DNA from: Sphingobacterium endophyticum | GTDB lineage: Bacteria; Bacteroidota; Bacteroidia; Sphingobacteriales; Sphingobacteriaceae | Reading direction: 5' to 3' | Length of the DNA stretch: 64,000 bases | Assembly (NCBI RefSeq): GCF_009733535.1 | Contig: NZ_ML771899.1 | Coordinates: 310,001-374,000 of the forward strand | Part shown: piece by piece, positions 33,490 through 43,769 of the stretch | Numbering within the stretch: position 1 is the first letter of the stretch | Layout: every line of letters begins with the position of its first letter | Made by a program: the position numbers and the translations under genes | The notes under the pieces: model-generated | Databases searched by the model: none | What the model was told of the DNA's origin: nothing | Seen by the model: the letters and a program-made list of their open reading frames with translations, nothing else

Positions 33490-36400
33490 ATGACAAACCT
33501 TTTTTACCAATCCTTGCGGGGTGGGCTGTTGTTAGCCTTTTTATGCTGCATTAACCTGGCAGTATTTTCGCAGACCGCTTTCAACGGAACGGTTACAGAC
33601 CATGAGGGCAATCCCCTGGAGGGCGTAACGGTTTCCAACCAAACACAGGGACTTCTTACAAAGACCGATAGGCAGGGAAGATTTAGCGTGCAGGCCAAGG
33701 TGTTGGATGCAATTTCATTTTCCTCAATCGGATACCAATCGCAGCAACTAAACGTAGAGAACCTGGATCCCGTAAAGATTTCACTCAGTCCTTCTGGGGA
33801 AGATCTGGAAGAAGTAGTGGTTTTGGGATATGGAAGTATCAAGAAATCGAATCTGACGGGATCTGTATCCAGATTGGACAAACGCGTCCTGGAAACTGGG
33901 GTACGTTCAAACCCCGCATCCGCATTGGCCGGAACCATTCCGGGTCTGCGGGTTCAGCAAACTTCAGGCCGTCCTGGTTCTGTTCCCAACATCGTGTTGC
34001 GTGGAGGAACCACCTACGGGGGTGGAGGATCGCCGCTGGTGATCGTGGACGGTTTGATCCGGTCGGGCTTCTCGGATATCAACCAAGATGACATCGAATC
34101 AATAGACGTCTTAAAAGATGCTTCGGCGACAGCTATTTATGGTGCCAGGGCATCAAACGGAGTCGTCCTGATCACTACCAAACGCGGAAAGGAAGGCGTT
34201 TCCAACATTGCGTTGAAATCAAAAATCGGTGTCAATTCCCTGAATATCCCCTTTGAGTTTTTAGATGCCAAGGATTATCTGTATTGGTCTAGAAAAGGCG
34301 TGCAAACCTCGGGGATCTATCAACCAAACCAGTTGAACCAATTGACCTCGGTAGGTCCGTTTGGAACCGGCAACAAATATAAGGATGACCAGGGCAATGT
34401 ATTGGATGGGAACAAAGTGAGCAATGCCGTTTGGAGCACCATGTTCTTAGATGATTCTAACAGGGAATTGTTGGCACAAGGCTATCAAACCATGATCGAT
34501 CCGGTAACAGGTAAGGAATTGATCTACAGGGATTTTGACTATACCGATTATGCATTGCGCAAAAATGCCTTGACCCAAGATTATAACCTTGCTGTTCAAG
34601 GGGGGAATGATAGGAGTAAATATTATGCAAGTTTGGGTAAATACTATGAACAAGGGGTGCCAATTGGGACTAATTACGATCGTTTGACCTTTATACTGAA
34701 TGGAGACTACAAGATCAAGCCTTGGATTACCTCCAATTCAGGGTTGAATTTCGCCAATACGAAATGGAGAGATGCTATCAACGGGGAGGGCAACTATATG
34801 ACTCGTGCCCTGGGAGCACCCCCAACAATGCGGGGATTTAATGAAAATGGGGACCTATTGGTAGGTCGCGACTGGCAGGATGGTAACCCTGCGGTAAATA
34901 ATGATCGTTTTATCCGTAACAACCAAAACCAGAAATTTACGATGTCCCAAGCTTTTGTTATTGATCTATTTGAAGGATTGAGTTTGAGAACAAGTGGAAA
35001 CTGGTTTATTAACCAAAGTAACAATGAATCCTTCAACAGGGATTATTTGGCGAGCCCTGGAAACTGGGTAAGGACTCGTAACTCCTCAGCCAGCTATGAT
35101 AAGATTTTGAACCAAACCTATAATGCGGTTTTAAACTATAAAGGCACCTTTGCCCTAAAGCATAATATTGATGCGATGGGAGGATGGGAATTCTTTGATT
35201 CCTATAATACTGGATTTTCAGCATCGGGGTCAGGCGCGCCATCTGATGATTTCATGGATCTAGGCCTGACCAGTACTGAAGCAAACCGTCGTGGAATCGA
35301 TTCTTACCATGTTCGCAATCGGATCACTTCCTTTTTCGGACGTTTGAACTATGATTATGATGGACGTTATCTAATGACCTGGACCTTGCGTCGTGATGGA
35401 TATTCAAATCTATTGAACAATCGATGGGGAACTTTCCCAGGGGTGTCCTTAGGTTGGAACCTACATAATGAAGATATCTTTGCAAATATTATGGGAGCTG
35501 ACCAGGTGATCAATACTCTAAAATTACGAGCAAGCTATGGTGCAAATGGAAACATTGGAAGCATTGGTGCATACACTCTGCAAGGGACATATGGAACATC
35601 AAAGTATGATGGTAATGTAGGGTATGCCATGACCAGCTTAAGTATCCCAAATCTGAGATGGGAAAGTTTGATTACCAAGGAAGTTGGATTGGAGGCCAGA
35701 TTGTTGAATAGGCTAGATCTATCTGTGGCTTATTACCATAGAACAACTTCAGATAAGATTGCTACCCTTGAATTGCCTTCATCAGCAGGCTTCACATCCA
35801 TTAGTACCAATAATGGTGACATGCAAAACCAAGGTATTGAGATTGACCTGAATTACCAGGCCGTCCGTGCAAATGACTTTACCTTGAGCTTCAACTGGAA
35901 TACAGCCTACAATAAGAACAAGATTCTAAAACTGCCATTCAACGGTGTTGAAAACAACCGACAGAATGGTTACCAGGTATATAATCCGAGTACCATGGAA
36001 CTTGAATGGGTGGGAGGTTTACAAGAAGGACAAGATCCGAACGTGGCTTATGCATACGAGGCATTAGGGATTATCCGTACCCAACAGGACTTGGATAATT
36101 ATGCCCTTCAGTTAAAGGATTTGATTGGAGCAAGAACCTTGGTGCATCCGGATGTATTTAATGCGATGACCGCTTCGGAAAAGGCCCTGCATTATCCATT
36201 GGCCCTAGGTGACGTGATGTGGAGAGATGTCAATAAAGATGGTATCATCAATTCCTACGATAGGGTTTATATGGGGAATACTGTTCCGCGCTGGACCGGA
36301 GGATTCGGCCTTTATTCCACCTATAAGGATTTTTCTCTCAGTGCCAGGTTCGACTATGCACTCGGATATGTTGCTTATGATGGGCCCAGAGCTTGGTTTT

Positions 36401-36777
36401 TAGGGATGATGCAGGGAACATTCAATACCACTACTGAAGTGATGGATACCTATACCCCTGAAAATACCGATGCAATATACCCGACGTATTACTGGGCGGA
36501 CCAATTGTTTAAGAATAATACCAGCCGCGAAAGCAGCATGTTCTATAACAAAGGTAATTATTTGGCATTCCGTGAAATCTCCCTGGCATACCGTTTACCA
36601 AGATCCTTGGCAAACAAGATCAAAATGGAGGATTTAAGCGTTTCAGTAACTGGGCAGAACCTCCAATACTGGACAGCAAATACCCTGTTTTCTGCAGAAA
36701 GTGGATCGGTAGGACAGGGCGGCGGCGGTTACCCATTGCCAAGAACGGTCATTTTTGGTCTTCAATTAACCTTTTAA
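33490..36777 (+). CDS. SusC/RagA-type TonB-dependent transporter for sialoglycans
   Basis: The protein has 1095 residues. It has a signal peptide (about 1-27), a carboxypeptidase-like beta domain (about 30-115, FNGTVTDHEGNPLEGVTVSN), then the plug domain with VVVLGYGSIKKSNLTGSVS, ALAGTIPGLRVQQTSGRPG and SPLVIVDGL, followed by a large beta barrel ending in an aromatic strand (VIFGLQLTF). It imports glycans across the outer membrane using TonB energy. Its position in front of sialic acid genes makes it a NanO-type transporter. The SusD partner begins 10 bp downstream. Confidence 0.92.
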   Translation: MTNLFYQSLRGGLLLAFLCCINLAVFSQTAFNGTVTDHEGNPLEGVTVSNQTQGLLTKTDRQGRFSVQAKVLDAISFSSIGYQSQQLNVENLDPVKISLSPSGEDLEEVVVLGYGSIKKSNLTGSVSRLDKRVLETGVRSNPASALAGTIPGLRVQQTSGRPGSVPNIVLRGGTTYGGGGSPLVIVDGLIRSGFSDINQDDIESIDVLKDASATAIYGARASNGVVLITTKRGKEGVSNIALKSKIGVNSLNIPFEFLDAKDYLYWSRKGVQTSGIYQPNQLNQLTSVGPFGTGNKYKDDQGNVLDGNKVSNAVWSTMFLDDSNRELLAQGYQTMIDPVTGKELIYRDFDYTDYALRKNALTQDYNLAVQGGNDRSKYYASLGKYYEQGVPIGTNYDRLTFILNGDYKIKPWITSNSGLNFANTKWRDAINGEGNYMTRALGAPPTMRGFNENGDLLVGRDWQDGNPAVNNDRFIRNNQNQKFTMSQAFVIDLFEGLSLRTSGNWFINQSNNESFNRDYLASPGNWVRTRNSSASYDKILNQTYNAVLNYKGTFALKHNIDAMGGWEFFDSYNTGFSASGSGAPSDDFMDLGLTSTEANRRGIDSYHVRNRITSFFGRLNYDYDGRYLMTWTLRRDGYSNLLNNRWGTFPGVSLGWNLHNEDIFANIMGADQVINTLKLRASYGANGNIGSIGAYTLQGTYGTSKYDGNVGYAMTSLSIPNLRWESLITKEVGLEARLLNRLDLSVAYYHRTTSDKIATLELPSSAGFTSISTNNGDMQNQGIEIDLNYQAVRANDFTLSFNWNTAYNKNKILKLPFNGVENNRQNGYQVYNPSTMELEWVGGLQEGQDPNVAYAYEALGIIRTQQDLDNYALQLKDLIGARTLVHPDVFNAMTASEKALHYPLALGDVMWRDVNKDGIINSYDRVYMGNTVPRWTGGFGLYSTYKDFSLSARFDYALGYVAYDGPRAWFLGMMQGTFNTTTEVMDTYTPENTDAIYPTYYWADQLFKNNTSRESSMFYNKGNYLAFREISLAYRLPRSLANKIKMEDLSVSVTGQNLQYWTANTLFSAESGSVGQGGGGYPLPRTVIFGLQLTF

Positions 36778-36787
36778 ACCTTAAATC

Positions 36788-38359
36788 ATGAAAAAGATAT
36801 TAATAGCCTTAGCAATAGCGGCAACCAGCATAGCATTTTCCTCTTGCAGCAAGATGGAATTAGATTTAACCCCGGAAGATTATTTTGCTAGTGGATCGTT
36901 CTGGAAAACACCGGACCAGGTGAAGGGAGCAATGTTCGGTATCCATAGCCAATTAAGGAATGCCCAGCAAACCTTATGGAGTTTCGGTGAATTGAGGGGG
37001 GGTACCTTGCGCGATGGAACCAGCTTTACGGGTACCGCCTCCTTAAATTCGAGTTCCATTATCATCCAAGATATCCGTGAGAGCAGTCCAGGTTTTAGCA
37101 GTTGGGCAAACCTTTACGGTCAGATCTTTCAGATCAACAACTTTATCTATCAGGTGGAATCCGCTACTTATCTGTCAGATTCGGAAAAGGGATATTATTT
37201 AGGTCAAGCCTATGGTTTGAGGGCCTATTATTATTTCAACCTTTTCAGGACCTGGGGTCGCGTTCCCCTGGTTTCTGAGGCTAAGGTAGCCAATCAAGCG
37301 CCAAGTTCCGCTGAAGAGCTGTACACTGCCCGTAGTATAACGGAAAAAGAGACTCTTGACTTTATAAAAGCGGATGTTGAAAAATCAGTCTCTAGCTTCA
37401 ACAATGACCATAATATCCTGAACCAAAAATCGCAATGGTCATTATCTGCTACACAGATGCTGAAAACGGAGGTGTACCTATGGTCGGCAAAGGTGAGGGT
37501 CGATGGGGCCGCGCCCGCTTCCACGGCCCAGGATCTGCAGACTGCCAAGGCAGCTGTGGAGAGCATTATTCCAAAATTCACGTTGGTCGATGACTATGCT
37601 AATGTATTTGCAACGGCAAGTTCAGCTTCCAATAAAGGGAATTCGGAAACCATTTTTACCTTGAGGTACCAATACGGTGAAGCGACCAATTTCTTCAATA
37701 ATTTCCTGTATGCACAGAGTGATGATATTTCTGGCTATGTCGATGATAAAGGAGAGCCAATTCCGGCAGATCCTCTGAAGATTTCCAATACCGGTATTAT
37801 CCGATATGAATACAAGTATGGCCTGTACCAATTGTATGATGCCGCAGATAGCAGAGCCAATGCAACCTTCCTGAACTTTAACAAAGGAGATGTGCATGCA
37901 GTGGTTCTACGTAAATTCTTAGGGACCATTGTGGATGGTGTTAGGAATTATTCGGACGACTATCCGATCTATCGTTTAGCCGATGCCTATCTGTTATTGG
38001 CAGAAATCAAGAATAAATTGGGTCAAGACCCGAGTGGGGAAATTATGTTGGTGAGGAACAGGGCCTATAAAGGTACGGCACCGCAATTTGTAAACGGAGG
38101 GTTTGAAGCTAATGAACTTGCCATATTTTATGAACGAACCAAGGAGTTTGTTTCGGAAGGTAAGCGATGGTATGATTTACGCCGCATGCAAGATGCAACT
38201 GGAAGACCATTGGTTTTCCGTAAGGACCTGAATTTGGTTGGGGTGTTGGATGACAACGAATCCCAGAAACATAAAATCCTTTGGCCAATTGACCTTGGAA
38301 CCCTAACGGCGGATCCAAAGTTAAATGGGGACCAAAATCCTGGATATTCAGGAACTTAA
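36788..38359 (+). CDS. SusD/RagB-type surface glycan-binding lipoprotein
   Basis: The protein has 523 residues with a lipoprotein signal (IAFSSC, Cys near residue 20). The SusD fold is seen from TPEDYFASGSFWKTPDQVKGA, the TPR-like YYLGQAYGLRAYYYFNLFRTWGRVPLV segment and the C-terminal YERTKEFVSEGKRWYDLRRMQ with a final DQNPGY. It acts as the lid and binding partner of the SusC transporter, here a NanU-type protein for sialoglycans by context. Ten bp separate it from susC. A stable hairpin follows before nanA. Confidence 0.92.
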   Translation: MKKILIALAIAATSIAFSSCSKMELDLTPEDYFASGSFWKTPDQVKGAMFGIHSQLRNAQQTLWSFGELRGGTLRDGTSFTGTASLNSSSIIIQDIRESSPGFSSWANLYGQIFQINNFIYQVESATYLSDSEKGYYLGQAYGLRAYYYFNLFRTWGRVPLVSEAKVANQAPSSAEELYTARSITEKETLDFIKADVEKSVSSFNNDHNILNQKSQWSLSATQMLKTEVYLWSAKVRVDGAAPASTAQDLQTAKAAVESIIPKFTLVDDYANVFATASSASNKGNSETIFTLRYQYGEATNFFNNFLYAQSDDISGYVDDKGEPIPADPLKISNTGIIRYEYKYGLYQLYDAADSRANATFLNFNKGDVHAVVLRKFLGTIVDGVRNYSDDYPIYRLADAYLLLAEIKNKLGQDPSGEIMLVRNRAYKGTAPQFVNGGFEANELAIFYERTKEFVSEGKRWYDLRRMQDATGRPLVFRKDLNLVGVLDDNESQKHKILWPIDLGTLTADPKLNGDQNPGYSGT

Positions 38360-38375
38360 TGATAAATTTAATATA

Positions 38376-38402
38376 AGCCTATCCTGCCGGTCAGGATAGG
38401 TT
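38376..38402 (+). promoter_or_regulatory. Intra-operon hairpin between susCD and the catabolic genes
   Basis: CCTATCCTG (38378-38386) and CAGGATAGG (38392-38400) pair perfectly, with two further pairs (one G-U) at the base and a 5-nt CCGGT loop. The following sequence TTATCCAGTTTTTAA lacks a clean T-run. It may be a partial terminator or an mRNA processing/stability element favouring susCD. Confidence 0.5.
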
Positions 38403-38419
38403 ATCCAGTTTTTAATAAT

Positions 38420-39349
38420 TTGTATATGCTAACAAACAAAATTGAAGGATTGATTGCTGCTCCATTTACGGCATTTCATCCAAATAATGAACTGAACCTG
38501 GAACTGATTCCTGCTTATTATCAGCTTCTTAAGAGAAATAATGTAAAGGGAGCTTTTATTTGTGGTTCGACAGGAGAAGGGGTATCCTTGAGCTTTGATG
38601 AGAAAGTGCAAGTATTGAAGGCTTGGACAGTATTGACCAAAGCAGATCCAGATTTTGCCCTGATTATGTTTTTAGGCGGTACGAATGTAAGGGAATGTAA
38701 GCAATTGGCAGCGATCTCCGAACAAGAAGGAGCAGATGCCATATCCTTTACTTCCCCTTATTATTTCAAGCCTGCAAATGTGAAGCAATTGGCAAAATGC
38801 TGTCAGGAAATTGCTGCGGCTGCACCAAATACAGCCTTTTATTATTACCATATCCCAGTGCTTACAGGCGGAAACTATAATATGATCGACCTGTTGGAAG
38901 CGGTGGATAATGTAATTCCTACCTTCAAGGGCATCAAATATACGCATGAAGATTTTATGGATTTTTTATCCTGTTTGAATCATAAAAATGGGAAGTACGA
39001 TATGCTTTGGGGACGTGATGAGAACATGTTGTCCTCCTTGGTATTAGGAACAAAAGGCGCAGTAGGAAGTACCTATAATTATGCGGCCCCATTATACAAT
39101 GATCTAATAGCAGCTTATGAGCAGGGCAATTTTGAGGAAGCCAATAAATTGCAGCAGAAATCCATTGATATGATCCGTTTGTTGGGCAAATACGGAGGTA
39201 TTGCGACCGGAAAGGCTTATATGAAATTAGTGGACTTGGATTGTGGCGGATTCCGTTTGCCGATAGCCAATATGTCAAAAGAGAATTTCGAATTGTTCAA
39301 GGCAGATGTTGCGGCATTGGGCTTTGATTCCTTTAAGTCAATTAATTAA
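38420..39349 (+). CDS. nanA: N-acetylneuraminate lyase
   Basis: The protein has 309 residues of the DHDPS/NAL family. It cleaves N-acetylneuraminate to ManNAc and pyruvate in the cytosol through a Schiff base. Seen are the GSTGEGVSLSFDEK motif (about 49-62), the catalytic tyrosine region FYYYHIPVLTG and the Schiff-base lysine in FKGIKYTHEDF (near residue 174). The context of sialidase, esterase and epimerase supports NAL rather than DHDPS activity. Its TAA overlaps the next ATG by one base. Confidence 0.92.
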   Translation: MYMLTNKIEGLIAAPFTAFHPNNELNLELIPAYYQLLKRNNVKGAFICGSTGEGVSLSFDEKVQVLKAWTVLTKADPDFALIMFLGGTNVRECKQLAAISEQEGADAISFTSPYYFKPANVKQLAKCCQEIAAAAPNTAFYYYHIPVLTGGNYNMIDLLEAVDNVIPTFKGIKYTHEDFMDFLSCLNHKNGKYDMLWGRDENMLSSLVLGTKGAVGSTYNYAAPLYNDLIAAYEQGNFEEANKLQQKSIDMIRLLGKYGGIATGKAYMKLVDLDCGGFRLPIANMSKENFELFKADVAALGFDSFKSIN

Positions 39350-40470
39350 TGCGGATTAAGGCAATATTATCTATGGCGGTTTTAGTGGTTGGTTGTTCTG
39401 ATTCTCAGATCAGGTCCGGTGTATTATGGGGAGAAGCAAGTCATTTGCCTGCGGTTTCTGGATTAAAAAATATAGGTGTCGCAGGACCAATGACCGGTGT
39501 CATTCAGGACAAACTGATTGTAGCTGCTGGTGCTAATTTCCCGGATGGATTGCCTTGGGATGGAGGAAAGAAAGTTTACCAATCTCAAGGATATGTCTAT
39601 TCCATTTCAGGATCAAGCTTAAAGCTGGATACGATATTTAACCTTGGAGCGGGGATTGCCTATACTGCGAATCTCAGTCTTTCAAATTCCATCTATATTG
39701 CAGGGGGAGAAAATGAAACCGGTCCTATTGATCAGGTTGCCAAATATGAACTATCAGAAAGGGGAAGGCTACAAAGGAGAGACCTAAAGCCCTTGCCAGT
39801 AGCATTGACCAATGCTGGGATGGCAGCGGGAATCAATGAAATCTTCTTTGTTGGCGGTGAAAATGCAGAATCGGTCTCTGATCAGGTTTATTCCCTGAAA
39901 TTGGATGATTCGACTGCAGATTGGATGGAATATATGCAATTGCCCTATCCAGTAAGCCATGCTGTTGTGCTTGGAAATGGGAAGGACAAAACCTATGTGA
40001 TCGGTGGAAGGAAGAAAAATCCAAATGCCACGAGTGATATTTATGATGGACTGTTGGAATTAGACCTTAAAACCAAAACTGTTCGTGAGCTCACTAAGCT
40101 CCCTATGGCTTTGGCAGCAGGAACAGGAATCTATAAACAGGGGAAAATATATGTTTTCGGAGGGGATGATGGAAGCATATTTACAAAGGTAGAGGAGGCT
40201 ATAGCCTATATTGCCAAGGAAAATGATCCGCTGAAAAAGGAAGAGTTGACTCAAGCAAAGAATAGCCTTCAGGCAGGACATCCCGGATTTTCGAAAGAGA
40301 ATTGGGTATATGAGCTAAAGACTGATTCTTGGGCAAGATTGGACGGGACGGAAGCAGAAAGTCCAGTGACCACAACCGCAGTTTTAAAAGAAAATCTATT
40401 TTTTATTCCATCAGGAGAGGTTCGGGCAGGGGTCCGTACTGATCAGATCTTGGTTGGACAGATAAAATAA
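39349..40470 (+). CDS. Kelch-repeat N-acetylneuraminate epimerase/mutarotase (NanM-like lipoprotein)
   Basis: The protein has 373 residues with a lipoprotein signal (LVVGC at about residue 16). Kelch-type propeller blades recur: YIAGGENETGPIDQV, FFVGGENAESVSDQVY, YVIGGRKKNPNATSDIY and YVFGGDDGSIF, each followed by an aromatic strand. NanM converts alpha- to beta-sialic acid in the periplasm to speed uptake, and Bacteroidota homologs are called cyclically permuted mutarotases. Start and the nanA stop overlap by one base (TAATG). Confidence 0.82.
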   Translation: MRIKAILSMAVLVVGCSDSQIRSGVLWGEASHLPAVSGLKNIGVAGPMTGVIQDKLIVAAGANFPDGLPWDGGKKVYQSQGYVYSISGSSLKLDTIFNLGAGIAYTANLSLSNSIYIAGGENETGPIDQVAKYELSERGRLQRRDLKPLPVALTNAGMAAGINEIFFVGGENAESVSDQVYSLKLDDSTADWMEYMQLPYPVSHAVVLGNGKDKTYVIGGRKKNPNATSDIYDGLLELDLKTKTVRELTKLPMALAAGTGIYKQGKIYVFGGDDGSIFTKVEEAIAYIAKENDPLKKEELTQAKNSLQAGHPGFSKENWVYELKTDSWARLDGTEAESPVTTTAVLKENLFFIPSGEVRAGVRTDQILVGQIK

Positions 40471-40474
40471 ACCT

Positions 40475-41701
40475 ATGAAAAACAGTAAAAGATATCCTTG
40501 GATCGTTGTAGGCTTGTTATGGTTTGTGGCACTCCTGAATTATATGGACCGCCAGATCCTATCAACCATGCGCCCCGCAATGGCCATCGATATTGTGGAA
40601 TTGGAAAGTGCTGCGGTATTTGGCAACCTAATGGCTGTATTTCTTTGGATATATGGTTTTATGAGTCCTGTAGCTGGGATTGTTGCCGATAAGTGGAACC
40701 GGAAATGGTTGATCGTAGGGAGTCTGTTTGTATGGTCGGCAGTAACTCTGGCGATGGGCTATGCCAATACCTACGAGCAACTGTATTCCTTACGTGCGAT
40801 TATGGGCGTGAGTGAAGCCTTGTATATTCCAGCTGGACTTTCTTTGATTGCCGATTACCATTCGGATAAGTCACGGTCCTTAGCTGTGGGGATCCACATG
40901 ACCGGTTTCTATTTTGGACAGGCATTGGGAGGTTTTGGTGCTACCGTTGCTGCATCCTATTCTTGGCATTATACCTTTATCCTGTTTGGATTGATCGGTA
41001 TCGTCTATTCCATAGTCCTAATTCTGTTTTTACATGAAACCGATCAACGAGCTGATGCCAAGAAGTTGGTGGGAAACAAGGTTCCTTTGTTGAAAGGGCT
41101 TTCCATCTTGTTCTCCAATATTGCTTTCTGGGTCATCCTATTATATTTTGCTGTTCCTAGCCTGCCAGGCTGGGCAACCAAGAATTGGTTGCCTACCTTA
41201 TTCTCGGAAAACCTGCATATCCCTATGGAAAAAGCAGGTCCCTTGGCCACCATTACCATAGCCCTTTCTTCTTTCTTTGGGGTAATCCTTGGAGGTGTTA
41301 TTTCAGATAAATGGATACAAAAGAACGTGCGAGGAAGGATTTATACCAGTGCTATTGGTTTGGCATTGACCATTCCTGCGGTAATATTGATTGGATATGG
41401 GCACAGTGTCTTTGCTATCGTTGCTGCAGGCCTGATGTTTGGCTTCGGTTTTGGGATGTTTGATGCCAACAATATGCCGATCCTCTGTCAGTTTGTGTCC
41501 TCAAAATACAGGGCAACGGCGTATGGAATCATGAATATGGTGGGTGTATTTGCAGGAGCTTACATCACCAAGATTCTTGGTGCTTCGGCGGATGAGGGGC
41601 AATTGGGAAGTGATTTTGCTTTATTGGCGGGAATTGTGTTGATCGTTTTGATCATCCAATTGGCCGTACTAAAACCGAAGGGAAATGAGGCTATCGATTA
41701 A
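40475..41701 (+). CDS. MFS transporter, probable sialic acid importer (NanT-like)
   Basis: The protein has 408 residues and about 12 membrane spans. MFS signature segments are seen: LNYMDRQILSTMRPAM after span 1, GIVADKWNRKWLI in the loop 2-3 and FGVILGGVISDKWIQK in the equivalent second-half loop. It resembles the anion:cation symporter/hexuronate-like branch that includes Bacteroidota NanT. Position after nanA and nanM-like genes supports sialic acid import across the inner membrane. The esterase gene start overlaps its end by 17 bp. Confidence 0.85.
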   Translation: MKNSKRYPWIVVGLLWFVALLNYMDRQILSTMRPAMAIDIVELESAAVFGNLMAVFLWIYGFMSPVAGIVADKWNRKWLIVGSLFVWSAVTLAMGYANTYEQLYSLRAIMGVSEALYIPAGLSLIADYHSDKSRSLAVGIHMTGFYFGQALGGFGATVAASYSWHYTFILFGLIGIVYSIVLILFLHETDQRADAKKLVGNKVPLLKGLSILFSNIAFWVILLYFAVPSLPGWATKNWLPTLFSENLHIPMEKAGPLATITIALSSFFGVILGGVISDKWIQKNVRGRIYTSAIGLALTIPAVILIGYGHSVFAIVAAGLMFGFGFGMFDANNMPILCQFVSSKYRATAYGIMNMVGVFAGAYITKILGASADEGQLGSDFALLAGIVLIVLIIQLAVLKPKGNEAID

Positions 41702-43763
41702 AGTACTTTTCTTATTTATTCTTTCGTTCAACTTTCTTTTTGCCCAACAAAAGAAGAGGGTGGCCTGTATTGGCGATTCGGTTACTAAAGGCTCTAATTT
41801 GGCTAAAGGGAAGACTTATCCGGATCAATTGCAGCAATTACTGGGTGATGGTTATGAAGTCCGCAATTTTGGGAGAAATGGCGCAACGCTGCTGGAAAAA
41901 GGGCACAACCCTTATCTGGAATCAGAAGAACTAAAGGCTGCCATAGCCTTTAAACCTGATTTGGTTGTCATTTCCCTAGGTCTGAATGATACAGATCCAA
42001 GAAATTGGCCTAACTACCAAATGGACTTTCAACGGGACTACAATAAACTGATCTCTCTTTTTGAAAACGAAAATCTGGAGGTAGAAGTTTATGTATGTGA
42101 AAATACGCCAATTTTTAGTGGACATCCTCGGTTCCTTTCAGGAACTCGAGATTGGTACTGGGATATCAAGAAAGAAATAGGCGCTGTGGCGGTGATACAT
42201 TTCCACAAGCTCGTTGATCTCTATCCTCCTTTAGCTTTTCGTATCGATCTATTTGATGATTATCTACACCCTTCTGAACAAGGTGCAGAAATTATTGCAA
42301 AGACCATTTTCGATAGAATAATTCCTGTAAGGCAGAGGCTTTCGGTACATGAAAGTATAGGTTCGCATATGGTATTGCAACGGGATCAAACTAATCGGAT
42401 AAAAGGCAAAGCGAATGCTGGGCAGGGTGTATTTATTGAAATGGATGGAGGAACTGCCCTATCCAGTGCGAACGAAGTAGGGGAGTGGGCAATTGATATT
42501 TCTGCCAAGCCTGCTGGTGGACCATATCGGATGAAAATCTATACGGATCAGGATTCGATATTCTTGGAGGATATATTGTTTGGCGATGTGTTCTTGGCAT
42601 CAGGACAGTCCAATATGGCTTTTCCGTTAAAGGATGCCAATGGATCAAGCGAATTGATCCGGGAGGCTTCCAAACGCAATGATATTCGAATTTTTAAGAA
42701 CAAGATCCTAAAGGAAACAAATAATGAAGAGTGGGATGAGGCTACTTTAAAGAAGGTAAATGATCTGGAATACTTCTCCGGGAACTGGGAGAGGTTAACG
42801 GCAGAAAATGCCGCCAACTTTTCAGCCATTACTTACAGCTTTGCAGAAGCACTGGGACAGCAAACGAAGGTTCCTATCGGAATCATTGAACTAGCCGTTG
42901 GGGGTTCGAATACCGAGTCTTGGATTCCAAGAAGAAGCTTGGAGGAAGACCCGCTGTTGGCGACTTATATCCACGGGTGGCGAAAATCTGATTTTATCCA
43001 GGATTTCTGTAGGAACAGGGCTGAGGTCAATCTAAAGAAATCAATGGTCAAGAACCAGAGACATCCCTATGGACCGGCCTATAATTTTGAAGCTGGGTAC
43101 AATAAGTGGAAGGATGCCTCATTAAAGGGGATTCTATGGTATCAGGGAGAAAGTAATGCCCATAACGTTGAATTGCACGAACACTTATTCAAGATATTAA
43201 TTGCTTCTTGGAGAGCGAATTATAAGCCCTTTTTGGGTAAAAGGGAAAGGTTGCCATTCTATACGGTTCAGCTTTCCAGTATAGATAGGCCGTCATGGCC
43301 AAAATTCAGGGATAGCCAAAGAAAGCTCAGCAATGAATCGAAGGATGTCTATATGGCTATCAGTTTTGATGTAGGTGATTCCTTGGATGTACATCCAAGG
43401 GAGAAGTTAATCATCGGGAAGCGATTGGCAAACCTGGTCTTGAAGCATGAATTTGGGATAGATAACAATTCGGACAGTCCCCAGCCCATTTATTCCTATT
43501 GCAAGGAAGGTAAGCATGAAATTAGATTCAGCCATGCCAAGCAATTAAGGGCTATGGGATCAAAAGAGGTTCTAGGGTTTCAGGCTAAGGATGGACACGG
43601 AAATTTGGTAGATCTCAAGGTAGTGGAAATAAGGGGGAATTCGGTTGTCCTGGAAAACCCCAGATGCTTAACCGAGATATATTATGGATACAAGCCCTTT
43701 TCAAGAGCAAATTTAGTGAATGAGGAAGGGGTTCCTGTTTCCACGTTTTCGATTAAAAGATAA
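41685..43763 (+). CDS. Two-domain sialate O-acetylesterase (SGNH + SASA)
   Basis: The protein has 692 residues with a signal peptide (about 1-21, FLFAQ). The first SGNH domain (about 24-220) has CIGDSVTKGS, ISLGLNDTDP and DYLHPSEQG catalytic blocks. The second, sialate O-acetylesterase-like domain (about 225-690) has FLASGQSNMAFPL, ELAVGGSNTESWIP, GILWYQGESNAH and DVHPREK. Both active sites appear intact. It removes O-acetyl groups that block sialidase or lyase, as the dual-domain NanS of Tannerella does. The start overlaps the MFS gene by 17 bp, suggesting coupling. Confidence 0.88.
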   Translation: MRLSIKVLFLFILSFNFLFAQQKKRVACIGDSVTKGSNLAKGKTYPDQLQQLLGDGYEVRNFGRNGATLLEKGHNPYLESEELKAAIAFKPDLVVISLGLNDTDPRNWPNYQMDFQRDYNKLISLFENENLEVEVYVCENTPIFSGHPRFLSGTRDWYWDIKKEIGAVAVIHFHKLVDLYPPLAFRIDLFDDYLHPSEQGAEIIAKTIFDRIIPVRQRLSVHESIGSHMVLQRDQTNRIKGKANAGQGVFIEMDGGTALSSANEVGEWAIDISAKPAGGPYRMKIYTDQDSIFLEDILFGDVFLASGQSNMAFPLKDANGSSELIREASKRNDIRIFKNKILKETNNEEWDEATLKKVNDLEYFSGNWERLTAENAANFSAITYSFAEALGQQTKVPIGIIELAVGGSNTESWIPRRSLEEDPLLATYIHGWRKSDFIQDFCRNRAEVNLKKSMVKNQRHPYGPAYNFEAGYNKWKDASLKGILWYQGESNAHNVELHEHLFKILIASWRANYKPFLGKRERLPFYTVQLSSIDRPSWPKFRDSQRKLSNESKDVYMAISFDVGDSLDVHPREKLIIGKRLANLVLKHEFGIDNNSDSPQPIYSYCKEGKHEIRFSHAKQLRAMGSKEVLGFQAKDGHGNLVDLKVVEIRGNSVVLENPRCLTEIYYGYKPFSRANLVNEEGVPVSTFSIKR

Positions 43764-43769
43764 TAAAGA

